DNA from: Liriodendron chinense
Taxonomy: Eukaryota > Streptophyta > Magnoliopsida > Magnoliales > Magnoliaceae
DNA length: 64,000 nucleotides
Direction of reading: 5' to 3'
NCBI GenBank assembly: GCA_003013855.2
Contig: PVNU02002347.1
Coordinates: 124,001-188,000 of the forward strand
The position numbers and the translations under genes were made by a program. Below are positions 46,701 to 61,700 of the stretch, in pieces (the stretch's first letter is position 1; each line of letters begins with the position of its first letter). The notes beneath the pieces were generated by a model. It was not told the origin of the DNA and made no database searches. It saw only the letters and a program-made list of their open reading frames with translations.

Positions 46701-49700
46701 AAGTAAGGGAAAAAGAAATAGAAGATGATAGTGAAGAAATAGAAGTTGAAGACCCAGAAATACGCAAGGCACAGCAAGAGAGTCATGCATTTGTGTTGGA
46801 CCCAGAAAGGGGGGCGGATTTCATACAAACTCAGCAGAAGAGTGCGAGCTCTAGCGATACTGAAACAGATGATGATGATGATGATGATGATGATGCACCC
46901 AATGCTGGTCCCACTTCTGGCATTGCTCAACCCACCGGGGCTACTGATACCATACAGTCGTCTACGGATCGCGAGGCTGATGAACTTCAACGAAGCAGGC
47001 GGGGCCGAGGGGGTCGAACTTATGAGTGTACTAAGTCACGATACAGCCAGCAAGAGCCTGGCTCCAGTAGTGCACCTGCAGGTCCTGCACCTGCACCGCA
47101 ATCTACACCGACAGATCTGGAACATCAGCATGCGTATGGCTATGATCCGAGGAATGATGGGAATTCTTACAGCCAATGGGATTATAGGGAACCTGTTCCG
47201 CCACTTTCATGTTGGAGTAGTCCTCCTGACGCTGTTCCACATCTACCATATGAACCAAATCCAAGTTATTCATCTCAATCTCAACAGCCTGGCCCTGAAT
47301 ACGAGTACCAGTATGGGCACGGGCCGCACGGCTATTCGACGGGCACTAGTAGATATCCTCACTCAGGGTCAGAATCTTTGCCTAGTCAGGATCAGTCATC
47401 ATCAGGTTTCCTTGACCTGGTCTTTCCCTCTGGCACTGAATATTATGGATATGCAACAACAAGAACGCAACAACCCGATGATGATGACGACGACGACGTG
47501 GAGGTTGAGCAGCCACAACAAAGCAAGTTTTCATTTTGGTGGTGAGTTCCGGTTTGGTGAGTCTTTTCCATTACCCACATGGTCATACATTCACCAAAAA
47601 AACACACACTTTACATTGTTGAACTTGTGTTTAAAATAACTCCCCTGACAAGTGACAACCAGTCAAGTAATCTTTAATCAACATACTTGCAGGGGAGTAT
47701 ATCAGGTATTACTAATTTTTTTTTCTACTTTAGAATGTTCAATTGGCAGGACAAGAGTCGGTCATAGATTCAAGATAAGAGAAGTCTTAATACATTATTT
47801 TTTGCAAGTCCTCACTCCTCACTCCTCAGGTATGTAAATAAATTGTAAATATTATAAAGTAAATTATAAAAAATAATAGTACATGTGAAAATTGAAATAC
47901 TTTGATATTACATTTATTCTAATATACATATTATTGGTATTAGACAGTTAGAAATTTGAATTTATAAGTTCTGCAGTTAATTCCAGGTTATTAGCTTCAT
48001 AAATTCACCAGACAGTTCGATACAGCTTTTTCACCAAAGAGTAGACCGCTTCACCACCATAAACATGTTCAAAATTATAAATGAATGCATATTTGGGATG
48101 TTTGGAATTTTCTGGATTTAATCTATATTTTTTTTAAAAATTTTGGCAAAAAAAAAAAAAGTGGACTGTTACGGGGGGCGTATCGGCCGATACGGGGCCG
48201 TATCGGCCGATACGGCCCGTATCCGTATCGGAAACGGTGGGCACCGTTACGCCCACCGAAACCGATACGGGACACCTTGAAACATGTAAACAAATTAAGC
48301 AACTAAACTATTTAGTGGTCAATGGGGTTCACGATCAAGATGCTCCAACATGTGCGATCCAACAGTCAAATCATCGTGTCCACTCGATCCAACAATCCGA
48401 TGTGTCCATCAAGTTCCTATATGCAGCCCACGTGCATCTTTCCAGCGTAATGTCTTCAAAGATACACAAACATGCACGTGGGGTCTTCAATGTGGCTAGG
48501 AATGTGAATTGGGCTAAGTGAGCCCCATGTAATGGTCATCTCGCCATAAGGAGACTGGCTCGGCGCTCCTCCTCCAGTATGTTACTCGGATGTCCTTATC
48601 AGAGCTTCTTTTATGAAGCCATGAATAAACTAAAGCTTGTTATTTGCCATGATTGTGACAACTAAAACGATTATTAAAAGATGATCAACAACATTGGACG
48701 GATTAACTTCACCGCAACCTTCATGCAATAGGTAATAAGATAGAAGTGATACACAGTAACTGATACTTTAGTATGTCTCACACGCGTTCATTATGCACTT
48801 ATTAAAGTTATTTTTATGATATAATCATTATAGTACCTTGGTGTTTCATTATTGAAATATAGGTTGCTATCTAAATCTGAGATTTTGGTATGCTACCTCA
48901 TTTGTTGAGGATGAAGAGGTTCATGTTTGGCTAAAAACTATGATAAAGAGATTAGAGCCTAACTTAAATATGAAAATAAGAGCATCAAACAAAGTTCAAC
49001 TCTTATTGACCATTAGTCATTCACTACATAAATATTTTGTTATTTTGATGCTTAAAACAATACAAATGATTCAGAAAATTGTCCACTAGTTATAAATATA
49101 TGGACTTTGCCAAGGTAGCTTCTTAGATCCACTTACAATGGCAATTTCTCATATAACTCTAGGTAAGAAGTTGAGAATTGTAAAAATTATTCTACTATTT
49201 TTTTATATAGTTGATTAGCGGCTTCATTTTGAAAAGAGTGCAAAGGTTCTCAAAGCAATAGCAGTATTAAGTTTTGATCCAAACAACTGTGAGAGTAACT
49301 AGAGATGTGTTACACTAATTCATTCAAAGCAAATGAATAGGCAGCAGGCTAAGACATGTATTAAATCATGAAATTGAGATTATACAATGCACAACATGAA
49401 TCAAATTAAAAAAGGCAACTTTTGTCCAATAAACTTGGACTAAATGTACGATGAAGATGACCCACTTCCATCTTAGTTAAAGCAAATGGAAAAACATGTA
49501 GAAATGAAAGTAAGGAATTTGAGGTGCACGACCCAGCATCACACACGAGCTAGCAAGAGAGTCGTGTAGCTGTTTTTCTCACAATCACGACGAATAACAA
49601 GTTTCGCTTTATCCAGAGCTTCATAAGAGAAGCCCATAATACGAATCTCATAGAATTCTACAAGATGAATGACTCATCAGTGATTCCATTACCTTAGGAT

Positions 49701-52700
49701 GTTTTGGACTTTCTTCCAATTCTTGTCTCTTATGGTCTCCACGACCTCAACCAGCATCCTTGATGTTTTCTACCCATGTTTTATGTTGAGCTATTCTCAA
49801 GTAGCAAACATCTTACTCAACTCTCCTGATGCTCATACAAACTCTCAAGCGCAATAAAATTTGTGGGAAATTAAGTCGTCATAGGCCTAACTAACCCTCT
49901 CCCTTTCGTGAACTTCCTCGTTATTCCAACTACTTACATATAATTGTAGATGAAATTCTTATCTTGCCTTGCCTTTTCAACCAATTTTGCAATATTTTTC
50001 TTCTTTCCGATATCTACTAAAATAAGGTTGATACATTGTGCGGCACCTGGTGAACAAAATAAATGTTCCTTATCCATCAACATTGTTTTCAGCTAATTTG
50101 TATGATGTTTCATTGTCAGTAACAATTTGCACGTCATTTTCTCCTCCAATTTATCCACCATTTTATTCATAAGACCAAAAATATACTTTGCATCTTTCAT
50201 TTCCTCGAATGCATTGATGGCAGTTTTTAGAACACCTTTCGAAGTGGCAGTACACCATAAATTTTATCATGCTTCGTCTGCTTGGGCAGTCCAATCATCA
50301 CAAACAATAGAGGATCCTCTACTCTGCCATATTGAATTAGAAGTAGCCACATACGGCCTAATGTTTTGTACTCCGCATATGTCCATTTCTCCCTAATCTC
50401 ACGAGCTGTAGGTGTAAGAACCCTTTCACCTGCCTTTGTTACTACAACTATGACTACTTTGCCAATAGGGAGAATATACAAAAGTTCGGAGTTATGTTGC
50501 CATGTATGTATAGCTTGGTTAATACCCTACCAAACTTCTCAACCACATTTTTTCCACATTTCTCTAATCCACTTTTGCATTTGTTGTATCTGTTACCAAC
50601 AAAGTGGGATCACATGGTCTCCTTGGCTCCACCATATCAAAATCATCAATAGCTAAAGAAGCATGTAAAGTCTATTGTTGGTTGAAGGCGCGTCATAAAC
50701 CACCGAACATAGCCCGACTCTCACTAACACTCCCAGCTCCAATCCTACTCCCACTCTTCCCATGTGTGCCGACGCTCTTCATCTTCGCGAGCGTGCACAG
50801 GCGCTCCCTCCTCACTATTGTAACCTCCCTATCTAAATCTTCACTAGACTCAACATTATCACCATCAGTGTTCGAAATATCGGTATCGCGTTACGTATCA
50901 CACCCTTGTGATATAGATACATATCGGTTATCGCAAAGTATACATCGTTTGTATCGGGTAATTCATCACACTTTTTGGAAAACATGGGGAAACATTGGGG
51001 AAATGGTTGAATTTTTCATTGAAACTTCAGGGATTGTTAGAAAAGACCTTAATACACACTTCTAAATCATAACATCTCACAAAATAAGTGCACATAATAG
51101 GTTTCCTTTGCATAGGGTCCTAAGCTATGCGTTGTCTGACTGAACTAATGGAACTATATTCAAATTGAATGCATAACATTTAGAGTGTTTGTGATGATCA
51201 TTTCATCAAACACTCCTAAATACTTCGAAATTAGTCCTCGATTGACAGCTGGTTGAATGGAAATTTAAAATATATATATATTTTATTAATTTTAAATTAA
51301 AAAATGATTTTTATTTTCTGAAAATTGACAAGGACTTAACAAATAAGTAGGTCAACCCTCATACATGCTTGATTTCATATTTGGAGTGCAACATTGCAAG
51401 CAATTTGTGAGAACTTGGGGAAATTTTGAATTTTCCCCAAATTGGATCACCTACACTCAAATTTTGAAATTAGAGTGTACATGATGACCATTTCATCAAA
51501 TACTCCTAAATACTTAGAAATTAGTCTCAATTGACAACTGGTTGAAGGAAAATTTTGAAAAAAAATGACAAACATTAAGAACCAATGGATATCGAAATTA
51601 AAGCTCCAACTCCATGATTTTTCATGCAAAAAATGAAGAACTAATGGATTTGTAACCTTTGACATTGATTTAACATAAATTTCTTCTTTCTTCCTTTCTT
51701 TCTTTCTTTCTTTCTTTGTTTTTTTTTTTTTTTTTTGAAAGATTTGACTTAACATAATTTCAACAAAAAAAGGATTGGAAATTGAAAATGCTCACCGGAT
51801 CGAACATGTGGGATATATCGGCACTACCTATGCGTTTCGTATCACACAAGTGGGATACAAGATTTATCATGGGATATATCAGCTGATATCGTCGATATTT
51901 AAAACATTGATCACCATCGTCCACGCCCATATAATCATGACCAAAATCCTCTGGTTGAGCTACATCGATAGCATCCAGCTTCTTTTTCTACACGATGGCT
52001 TTTTTCCCCTTAATGTCTTCCAATTCTGCTGCATCATCTCCACCATCTCTCTTGGCACACTTAGACACATCGCAACTTGCCCTTTTTGATGTGTCAAATA
52101 TTGTTTCACTCGTGTGATTCCTCCACCTCTAGTTACTAATTTACCACAATAGTTGCATTTTAAGGCATATGCTTATTTCTTGGTTGTGCCACCACTTTTT
52201 CCTGCTCACAACACAAGTCACAACTAATAAGTCATGTCCCATGTTTAACTCCAAATCCTACCCCACTCCAAGTCCAAGCTATCAAATGACTCAAGTTGCC
52301 AACCCCAAACGATTCCAAAAGCACCAAGCTCCTGCCTAAATATAAACGTACAATGTTAAAACAACATTATCTTAAATAAATACATACCAAAAAATTAAAT
52401 TTAAATTCAGATGAACAGTATCCCTTACCCGAATGGGCCTAAAATTCATGCAATCTATGGAACTCATCCCACTAATGCATATCCCTAAGCATTTAACATC
52501 ATACCCCCTAAAAAATTTGACAAAAAAAAAATTAATTACATTTAGATGAATAGTGTTGCCAATTGATGGACCAATCAAATACACCCAGAGAACAAGCTGA
52601 AATTCATGAAATCTGTAAGATTTACCTCATTAATGCATATCTCTAAGCATTTGACATCATTCCCCTTTAGTAATTTGAAGAAAAAACTAAAATTAAATTC

Positions 52701-52717
52701 TGATGAATAGTGTTGCT

Positions 52718-52765
<48 letters not shown>

Positions 52766-55700
52766 TTTTTAATTTTTTTATGGTAGTACCCACATCCCAT
52801 TGTTAGTGTACACACCCACACTGTTAGTCACACATCAATGACTTCAATGTTAGCCACCCCCCATGTTGGGAATCAATACCAGGACCTTAGTGTTGATGGA
52901 CCACTCAAATGTCCCTAACACGAGCTGAAATTCATGCAATCTGTGGGATTCATCCCACTAATGCATATCTCTAGGCATTTCACATCATTCCCCCATGAAA
53001 TTTGAAGAAAAAAGAAAGTCCGACACTATTCACTAAAAAAATACCAAAAAATAGAAAATTAGATCACTAAAAAAATACCAAAAAATAGAAAATTAGATTA
53101 AAAAAAAACTCTTGACTAAGTGCATGCATGTGTAATTTAAACACTATACATGTATTTCAACAATCTATACTCATAAAAAAATTTGAATATTGTTGAAAAT
53201 ATGGAAAAAATAACAAAAATACAAAACAATGAAACATTAGAAACATGCCTAAATAGACTACAAATCTAGCAAGATCTTATCGATTTGGTGACATAATGTT
53301 GAATATAAACATTTGCAGGAAGAAAAGAGAAAGGTGAATTCTTTCCCTTTCTTTTATTTCCCCAAATGCAACCCCTAGATCTTCGATTCTTAAAAAAAAG
53401 CTAGATCTTGCGTTTCAATATTGAATAATTGCACAACACTAGTTGATACTAGATCAGAAAGCTGAAGAAGCAAACATCACAAAATCTGGAGAAAAGTAAC
53501 TAAAGAAGGCGTCGTGGCCCAATATTGCATTCGGTAGGTGGATACCTTGGTCAAAATGTCAAACTAAGGACATAAGATGTCAAACAAGAAACCTGGAAAA
53601 CTCAACTCGTAGGAACGCCAGTACAAATATGTAAATATCGAAAAGATTCATGTTCTAGAAGTTCTATTGTTGTAGATATTTAGTTAAAAAAATGCACAAG
53701 ATAAAAAAATGGGTTTTGCCAGCGTCCCCATCTCCCCAAACCTTTAAATCAACATGTGGGATGCCCAATCATCAATTGGGATGGTTCATTCAATAATACC
53801 ATTAGGAGCAAGCCATGGTGCAAGAATCGAGCCAATCGAGTGATCCTATTCCTAACCCTATGAGGCCAATTTGTTCCAACTGTCTATTGCTTATGAGACA
53901 TAGATCACATAGTCAGAACATGGTATTCAGTAATGGTAAGGTGGCTGTATGGCTGTTACAATATTGGACCATTATGACTGTTACACCCCTGTAACGGCCG
54001 TTAGTCTGTAGCAGATGAAAATAAAATAAAATAAAATTGAAAGAAAAATGTGTAGGCCTTGTATCGGTCTTGTAGAGATCCATTACGGACATTTTTTTCA
54101 AATTCTTATGGTCCCGTATTGCGTAACGGTCACCATTGCTACCGTTACATAAATGGTCATTACGAATCAGAGGCAATAGAAAGTGGGGGGGATATCAAGC
54201 CACCCACCAAAATATGCAGCGCAGTTGCTCCGATATTTTGGAGAATCAACCTAGTTAAATTCAGTCTTCTTTAGCAGTATGGGGAACTGTCTTCGTGTAA
54301 TCTATACTACATAGAAGGCAACAGTTTGCACTTTTGTTAAGTACCATTTGTGTCCTGTGATTGCACTCTCATGCAGGGTTTTCGGTGCATGTGCCCTCGG
54401 CTTATCTTTGTGCCTGATCTGAAACATATATCTGGTGGGTCACACTTTAAGCAGGCCACGGTAAAGAAATGGCGGGGATGTACATGCAATATGCGTCGAA
54501 TTCTAATTAACTGCTCTCATCCGATGGTTTATTTCACAATTTGATGACAGCCAAACAAGTTGATGGCCTGATTTCATTGCATGTTAATTTGTATGAAAGG
54601 ACTTTTGTGATGGACAGCTTGGATCCTTTAATTTCTGTCATGTTGCGACCTGCCTCCGCATGTACATGGACTGCCTTTTACCCGGGTGTGTGCCTGCTCT
54701 GCAAATGTTTAGACTACTTTGTTAGTTTTGTACCACTTTCAAAATGGTGGTGTCTCATCTTCACACATGGTGCTAATGTACAGTTACGAGGACCATCAAA
54801 ATTGTGTGTCCAATCATGGATGGAGAAAATCTCTAAAATCATACTATCTCCTAACCATTCATTTTTCTGGGCTACCTTTGATGGTTAAAAACAATATGGT
54901 GAGTGCTCAAATTCAAGGGGAAAATAAGATGGTTAATAGCATCTCAGTGTAGTTTTTTGGTCATACTCTGTCAAAAATTGGGTCAGTGATTTGGACAGTC
55001 TGGATTGCTGTGCAACTATGCCATGTGTACAGTCAAAGAGTCACCATTATTTTTTAATGGTGCTAACTCTAACTCCATGCAGTTTGCACATCCTTGTGGC
55101 ATGTGCTTATGCATGTGCCACACTGCACTAGTAAGTCAAAATATGTAGTCCTTTTTTCCAATCACAGCAGTTCACCAGCCCCAAATGAAACTTTCCCTAC
55201 AAACATAATCGCATGCTAGGAACTTACCTTTGAATAGGGCAGAGAAAGGAGGTAATATTGGAGGGTCTCGAGTCTGCATAACAGAAAAAAGGTATATCAG
55301 CCAAACGAAGGATCACCAAAAGAAAGCTAGAACATCCATTGCATAGCTAAAAGAGTTTACAATTGTTAGTCCAACTTCCCAACTACAACAACAAGCTATG
55401 ATCAATAGATAATTTGAATCTATGTAAAACGGATGGCACTTTTTTTTTAAATAGTGCCATGTGGACACATAATCTCGTCCACATGTCCATCATTCTTGGA
55501 CCTGGCTCATTAATTGACGATTATATAGAACTAACTTTTTATATACCATCATGAACCTTGCTAAGCCCACATACGTGTGCAATAAAGCTCATGTACACCC
55601 ACACATGTGCCAGCATGGCATAGTATGTCCAAGATCAGATCCACCTACCAAAACTGTACTGGTGTATTGATGCCCTAGACCAATAATCAGGTTGATCCAC

Positions 55701-58700
55701 TGATCAGGCGGCCAAACTTTTCAAAACAAATGTACAGCTCTGGAGTTTTCTAACCCATCCACCTGTTTCCAATATTGGGGCTCACATGCTGAGTGGATCA
55801 GATTTCCAACATACATAAGGTCAGACCAACCTGATGGATGGATTGGATCTCACATCTATGTGCCACAGTGGCACGTGTTTGGCATGTAGCTGTGTACATG
55901 AGCTTTATAGCACAGACATGCGCTTAGCAAAGCTCTACTGTTGTCATCTTTGACTTTTGGGAAACATTTTTCACATAAAAATTATTGATGTTTAGGTTTG
56001 ACTTGTTATTAATTTTTTCTACATGGAAACAATTACTACATGCGTATGTTTAAAATGCAATATTTTATCATTCCAGATATTTTAAACTGGCATGTTGGAG
56101 AATCAAACTTTTAAAGGTCGCGCTTTTCAACTTGTACCCGTGTCTAACCCCGATAGACGTGTCCGTTCATAAATTTCAATGCTTATTATTTAACAAAAAA
56201 TTAATTAATGAGAATATAAACATGAATTCAAAGACCAATTGAACCCATACCAGATTGAAATTGATCATGAAACGATACATAAGATGAAGGAATGACTCAG
56301 AGGGGCCAGTGGCATGGTGCGATGAGGCAAAAAATCATCAACAACAATAACAATTAAGTGTCATCCCAACAAATGAGGTGCACGATCCTGCTCCGCCACT
56401 CCACTCTACCAAGGATCATATCCTCAGTTACAACACAGGTCGTAAGTCTTTTCTTACTACCTACATCCATGTCCTTTTGGGCCTTCACCTTGCCCTTAGA
56501 GCCTTCAACTTGAACCAACTCGCTCCTAACCAGTGAAGTTATTAGATTCCATTGCACAAGGTGAAACCATCTAAGCCTACATTCCCTCATCTTATTACCC
56601 ATTGGCGCTAGTCTTAAATTCCTTCAAATGCATTCAATTCTAATTCTATCCTTCCTCACCGTGTCACTCATCCATCTCATCATCCTCATCCTCATCTCAG
56701 GTATGTTCAACCTATGAATGTGTTGTTCCTCAACAACCTAACATTTTGTCCCATAAAGCATGGTTGTTCTTATAGCTATCCTATAGAACTAAAATTCCCC
56801 TTCAATTTGATTGGTATACGGTGAGCAAATCATAGAGAACTCCAGAGGCGCATCTCCAATTGATTGTTAGATTCATGAGAAAAAGTTGTGGCCAAATCTT
56901 AACACCGGTCGCCAACTTGACACGGCCCTTATCCTTTATCTGGCTTGGGACCAGCAATGAGAGTGCAAAACTCCCACAAGCGTGATTGGAACGGGATACA
57001 AATTAATGGAAGGTATTACCTAGCATACGAAAATATGGCATCCGCCTTTCTGTTCAAACTTCTAAAATCTCTTACGACCTATAGATAAATAATGAGGAGA
57101 ACCACATTATTATCTGATTAGATTAGACTAACTTCTCATATTGTGTAAAATGGACCTGGCTCCATGCAAATATGGAAAAGCAAGAAAAAAGAAATAGACC
57201 ATAGTTGTCCTGTTCCAAGAGATCTCCTAAGCCCAAATGTGGGTGTAAAGAAGCCCATCCACATGCCATCACATGTGCCAGCATGGCATCCAGATCAGAG
57301 ATCCAACCTGTCCTTTAGATGGCATTGATTGTAGATCCACTGGTCCAAAAATCACAACAGTGGCCCACCTATTGAGTGGACAGGCCTCTTTTTGGGCCCG
57401 GGCATCTACATGGTTGGACCCACACAATGGGTAGTTTGGATCTGGCATCCGTGTGCCATGTTAGCGTGTGTGGAGTGTAAATGGATTGAGCTACAAATGC
57501 ATGTGGGCTTGGCAAAGTTCATCCATAGGCATTTTGTTTTTCCAACACGACAACAACCTTCAGCACGTGGCTGTTTCGGTGGTCATTGAGAATACGCATC
57601 AACAAATAGGGGAAAAAATCAACACACAAAAAAAATATATAAAAAGAAAAAGAGAGAAAACAGAAGTAACAAATTTCACTATCCATGATAGCAAGAAAGT
57701 TGGGGTCTTATGAGTGTTTCCAAACACTATTGAGGAATTCCTTATTGCTTGGCATGGAGGGGGAGATGGGAAAGTAGGGAAGAAGGTATGGCGATTAAGT
57801 GTGTTAGTGATCTTTTGGGCTTTATGGTGGGAAAGAAATGAGCGACGTTTCAGAAGAAAGAAGTGAGGAGTGATGCAGGCTTATAGATTGGCTATGCAAA
57901 ATGTGAAAGATTGGGTGGGAGTGTAGCTTTTATTTTTTCGCCCCCTTGGGAAGTCTATTTTTTTGGGTGTCTATGTATATTTTGTTTCTTTTTTTGTATA
58001 TTCTTGGCTCCGGCCTTCTTCTTACTGAATTTTCATCAATGCTCAAAAAAATGATAGCAAGAAAGTCAAAAATTGAGGGAACCAAAGAAATTGAAGAACC
58101 GCATGGGCCAGAATATGAAAGGAACAGCCAGAACCGTCTATTCAAACCAGAACTAACTAAAGCATGCACTGAAATGTTTCAGTATCTATCCCCGTTTCAG
58201 TTTCAAACTAGAACAGAATATGCCAGGCCTTCTGCTAATTCCAGCCAGAGCAAAATTGAATTAACAACTAGAGGAAGTATATGACCCTCCAGATGAGGAT
58301 ATCCAGTTCGACTTGACAATGAGGACAAGTAACCAATCCAAAAAAATAAATAATAAAATCTTGAACAGGCAAGTGATATGGTGGCTTCAAAAACTAAGAA
58401 CTGTTGAGTCCCATTTTCATTCTGACAAATTGTATCGCATATTAGCATGTGGGATCATAGCTCCAAAACTTGAAAGTCTTTTGAGTCATGTTGATTCGAA
58501 TAACACTTTTTTTTTTCTTTTTTCTGTTTTTGAGAGCCTTGAATACCAAAACTCATAAGTATTTAAAAACTGTAGCTGTTGTAGAAGTTCGAGAGTGAAG
58601 TCAAGTTTTGGCAAATTATCCGAGTTTTTCCATGTTTTGGCAAGCCTTTTCGAGCTTTTTCTGAGTCAACACTGTAATGAATCTTGACCGAGTCTTCACC

Positions 58701-61700
58701 AAGTTAACTTCTTTAGTCTAAGAAATCTGAGAGAGATTGAATTTTTTCTGTTCCAAAGTCCAACTCAGCTGGGACCTTAGTTATTCCATTTCAGTCAAAA
58801 TCATTCCATCTCACTCCCATAATACCATGTTTTAGTGGCATGACTCATGTCATTCTCCACTGAAACTGAGCTGACTAAGTATTTCAAACAATTCTTTTTA
58901 AGCTACATTTGTCAACGTATATACACTTGCTCATTCATGCAAGGATATCAAACAACTTTTTCATTTGAACCGAATCCAAATTGCAGCAGTAATTAAAAAA
59001 AATGTCTTAAACTGTATATACCTGCAAATGAAAAGCAACTAATGATATTATGGATAAAGAGTTCAAAGTCCGGTCTTTGGAGCTATTGATGTTATGTGCC
59101 TTCCCCCAAGCTTTCATCTGCATACGGGGTAAGATACTTCAAATGCATCACACACCCACACAGGCCTAACTTTACAAGTTTAGCAATTGAAGCATAAGAG
59201 ACAAGACATAAGGACCAGAAATGCCATTTTATCAATCACGTATCTTACCTACTTTAGTTCAAGAAATAGAAAATACTTTGTCATAGGTTTGCAAATGCCA
59301 CAGGCATGTAGAGCCCATTCCCAGTACATGGCCCTGCATGTGCCAATGTGGCCGCAAGGTTGGAACATCGGAGTGGTTGGTCAGTGGCTACACCTTGTAT
59401 ATTCCCTTGCCAGAAAAGCAAGCCATCAATTGCATCGCGAGCGCTAGAGGAAGGAATAATCAGGTTTGTAGTGTCTCAGTGGATGGTGGAAGACTAGCAA
59501 CTCTATAGTCCATCTGTACAGGGACTTAATGAAAGATGAAGGGTGGAAGAGGCACAAGTTCGATAACTTGGTGTTCAACCAAATTTCTCCATTAGAAGTG
59601 GACGATCTTGAAAAACCCATATCCATAGCGGAAATAAAAAAGGTAGTGGACTCCTTAGGGGTGCATAAGGCCTCGGGGCTGTATGGCTTTCCTATTGTGT
59701 TCCATCAAATCTTTTGGGAGGTTGTGAAAGCCGACGTCTTCAACCATATCCCCAAATTAAGTGAGAAAGGACAGTTGTCCTTGGAATTGGGTGCCTCCTT
59801 TATCACGATTATTCCGAAGGTTGAAGGTGCAAAGAGTCTTCAGGATTTCAGGCCAATTAGCTTGATCGGAAGCCCCTACAAAATTCTAGCAAAAATTCTA
59901 GCTTCTCAATTTCGGGTGATTCTCAATAAGGTGATTTCAGACTATCAAGGCGCCTTTGTGGTGGGGAGGCAAATTCTAAACAACAGGCGCATAGCTCACA
60001 AGTACCTTGATGCTCACCACAATATAGATAGATACATACATAGATAGATAGATAGATAGTGTGAGTGTGTGTGAGTTGGATATCAAGAAAGCACAGATCA
60101 TGTGTGTTGGGACCATGGTATTCCGTAATGGTAATCGTGGCCATAACAACCACTAGCATTACCGTTATGATACGAGCCGTAACGGCCATTATGGCTTCTA
60201 AAAATAAATCCTGCATCAGCCCCATAATGGACTGTTACAAGGCTACAATACCCACTACGAGCATTTTTCCCCATAACGGCCATTACGACCCCATAACGCA
60301 TAATGGTAGCCACCGTTACCTTTACGCAATGGTCGTTACATAACCGTTTTTGCATACCTTGGCTAGGACTTCCTCGAATACATGCTAGAAAGATTGGGGT
60401 GTAGGTCAAAGTGGAGGAGGTGGATGCAAGAGTGCATCCGATCAGCTAGTTTTTTTGTCCTTGTCAACGACTCTCCAGAAGGCAACTTTCAACCGTCAAA
60501 GGGTCTAAGGCAGGGGGATCCACTCTCCCCTTCCTTTTCATGGTGGTGGGCAAGGTGTTGAGTAGGATATTGAGTCCAAGGCAAGAAGTCGGGTTGGTTG
60601 GCGGATTCAAGGTGAAAAGAACTGGTCTTCAAATCTCACATTTTCAGTTTTCCGATGACACCATCTTCTTTAGCAACATAGAATTTGATTCGGTTGACAA
60701 CCTAAGGAAGTAAGTCAGGTGCTTTGAAGTGGTCTCCAATCTAAAAGCAAATGTTGCCAGGAGCAAAATGTTGGAAATGGGCACTTCAAAGGAGGAGGTG
60801 GAGCACTGGGCCAAGATCTTTGAGGGCTGCGTAGGATCATTTCCGCAGATATATCTAGGGCTTTTATTATGCATTGGGAAGCCTACTAAGAGTTTATGGG
60901 ACAAAGCTATAGAAAAAGGGTCGAGGGGAAGCTGTCAAAATGGAAGTCACCATCTGTCTTTCAGAGGGAGAATAACTTTGATCAAGGTTGCGCTATCAAA
61001 CCTACCTTTTTACTTCATGTCTCTTTTCAAATGCCCTGCGTCCGTGCTGCATAGACTTAAGAGATTACAGAGCGAATTCTTGTGGCAAGGGACGCAAGTG
61101 AAGCAAAACTTCCACCCCGTAAACTAGGACGAGGTGTGAAAGCCGTATTGGGAAGGAGGAGCAATAGTCAGGAGGCCAGAGCTCATGAACTCCACGCTTC
61201 TTGGGAAATGGATTTGGATATTTGACTCAAAGGAAAACAGGCTCTGGAGGAAGGTGATTGAAAGTAAATATGATGCGGATTGGTGGGTTAAGGGGTCGAC
61301 AATGTACTGGGCGTCAGCATTATGGAGAGGGGTGGCCAGCTTGACCAATAAGGTTGAGGAAGGTGTCCGCTTCTCTTGTGGTGATGGCAAGAGAACCCAA
61401 CTCTAGAAAGACTTGTCGTTCAGGTATTGCCCTCTTAGGGAAGACTTTCCAAGGCTTTGCCAATTTGGCCCCAGATTTGGGTGTCACCCTAGATCGGTGC
61501 TTCAGCTACATTGGTAATGCAATGGTTTGCACTACCCCTCGTAGAAGAAATTTAACAGATGATGAAGCTGATGAGTTCACATGAATGCTCAAGTGTCTTC
61601 ATAGTTTCTCCCTTATTTCTAGGTGAAAGTGACACAAAGATTTGGTCATTGGATAAGTCTCGTCAGTTGTCGGTTCAATCCTTCTATAGATTGCTTGGTA

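Larger units (their letters stand above)
42339..48279 (+). mobile_element. Near-autonomous hAT transposon, 5941 bp, perfect 8-bp TSD
   Basis: AAACATGT flanks both ends exactly (42331-42338 and 48280-48287). Terminal inverted repeats begin CAAGGTGTACCGTACCGG and CAAGGTGTCCCGTATCGG, and both ends are packed with CGGCCGATACG/CCGTAACGG palindromic words, typical transposase-binding subterminal repeats. The interior has a 5' minisatellite, then a BED-type transposase with one nonsense codon and one frameshift. The exact TSD and few lesions indicate a recent insertion. It lies in the 22.7-kb HESO1-like intron, in opposite orientation to the gene. Confidence 0.92.

Noticed and set aside
46746..47639. 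297-residue Met-rich plus-strand frame
   Set aside because: Out-of-frame shadow of the hAT transposase tail.
59923..60225. 100-residue minus-strand frame
   Set aside because: Spans a GATA/GTGT microsatellite and a MITE inside the LINE; no coding signal.
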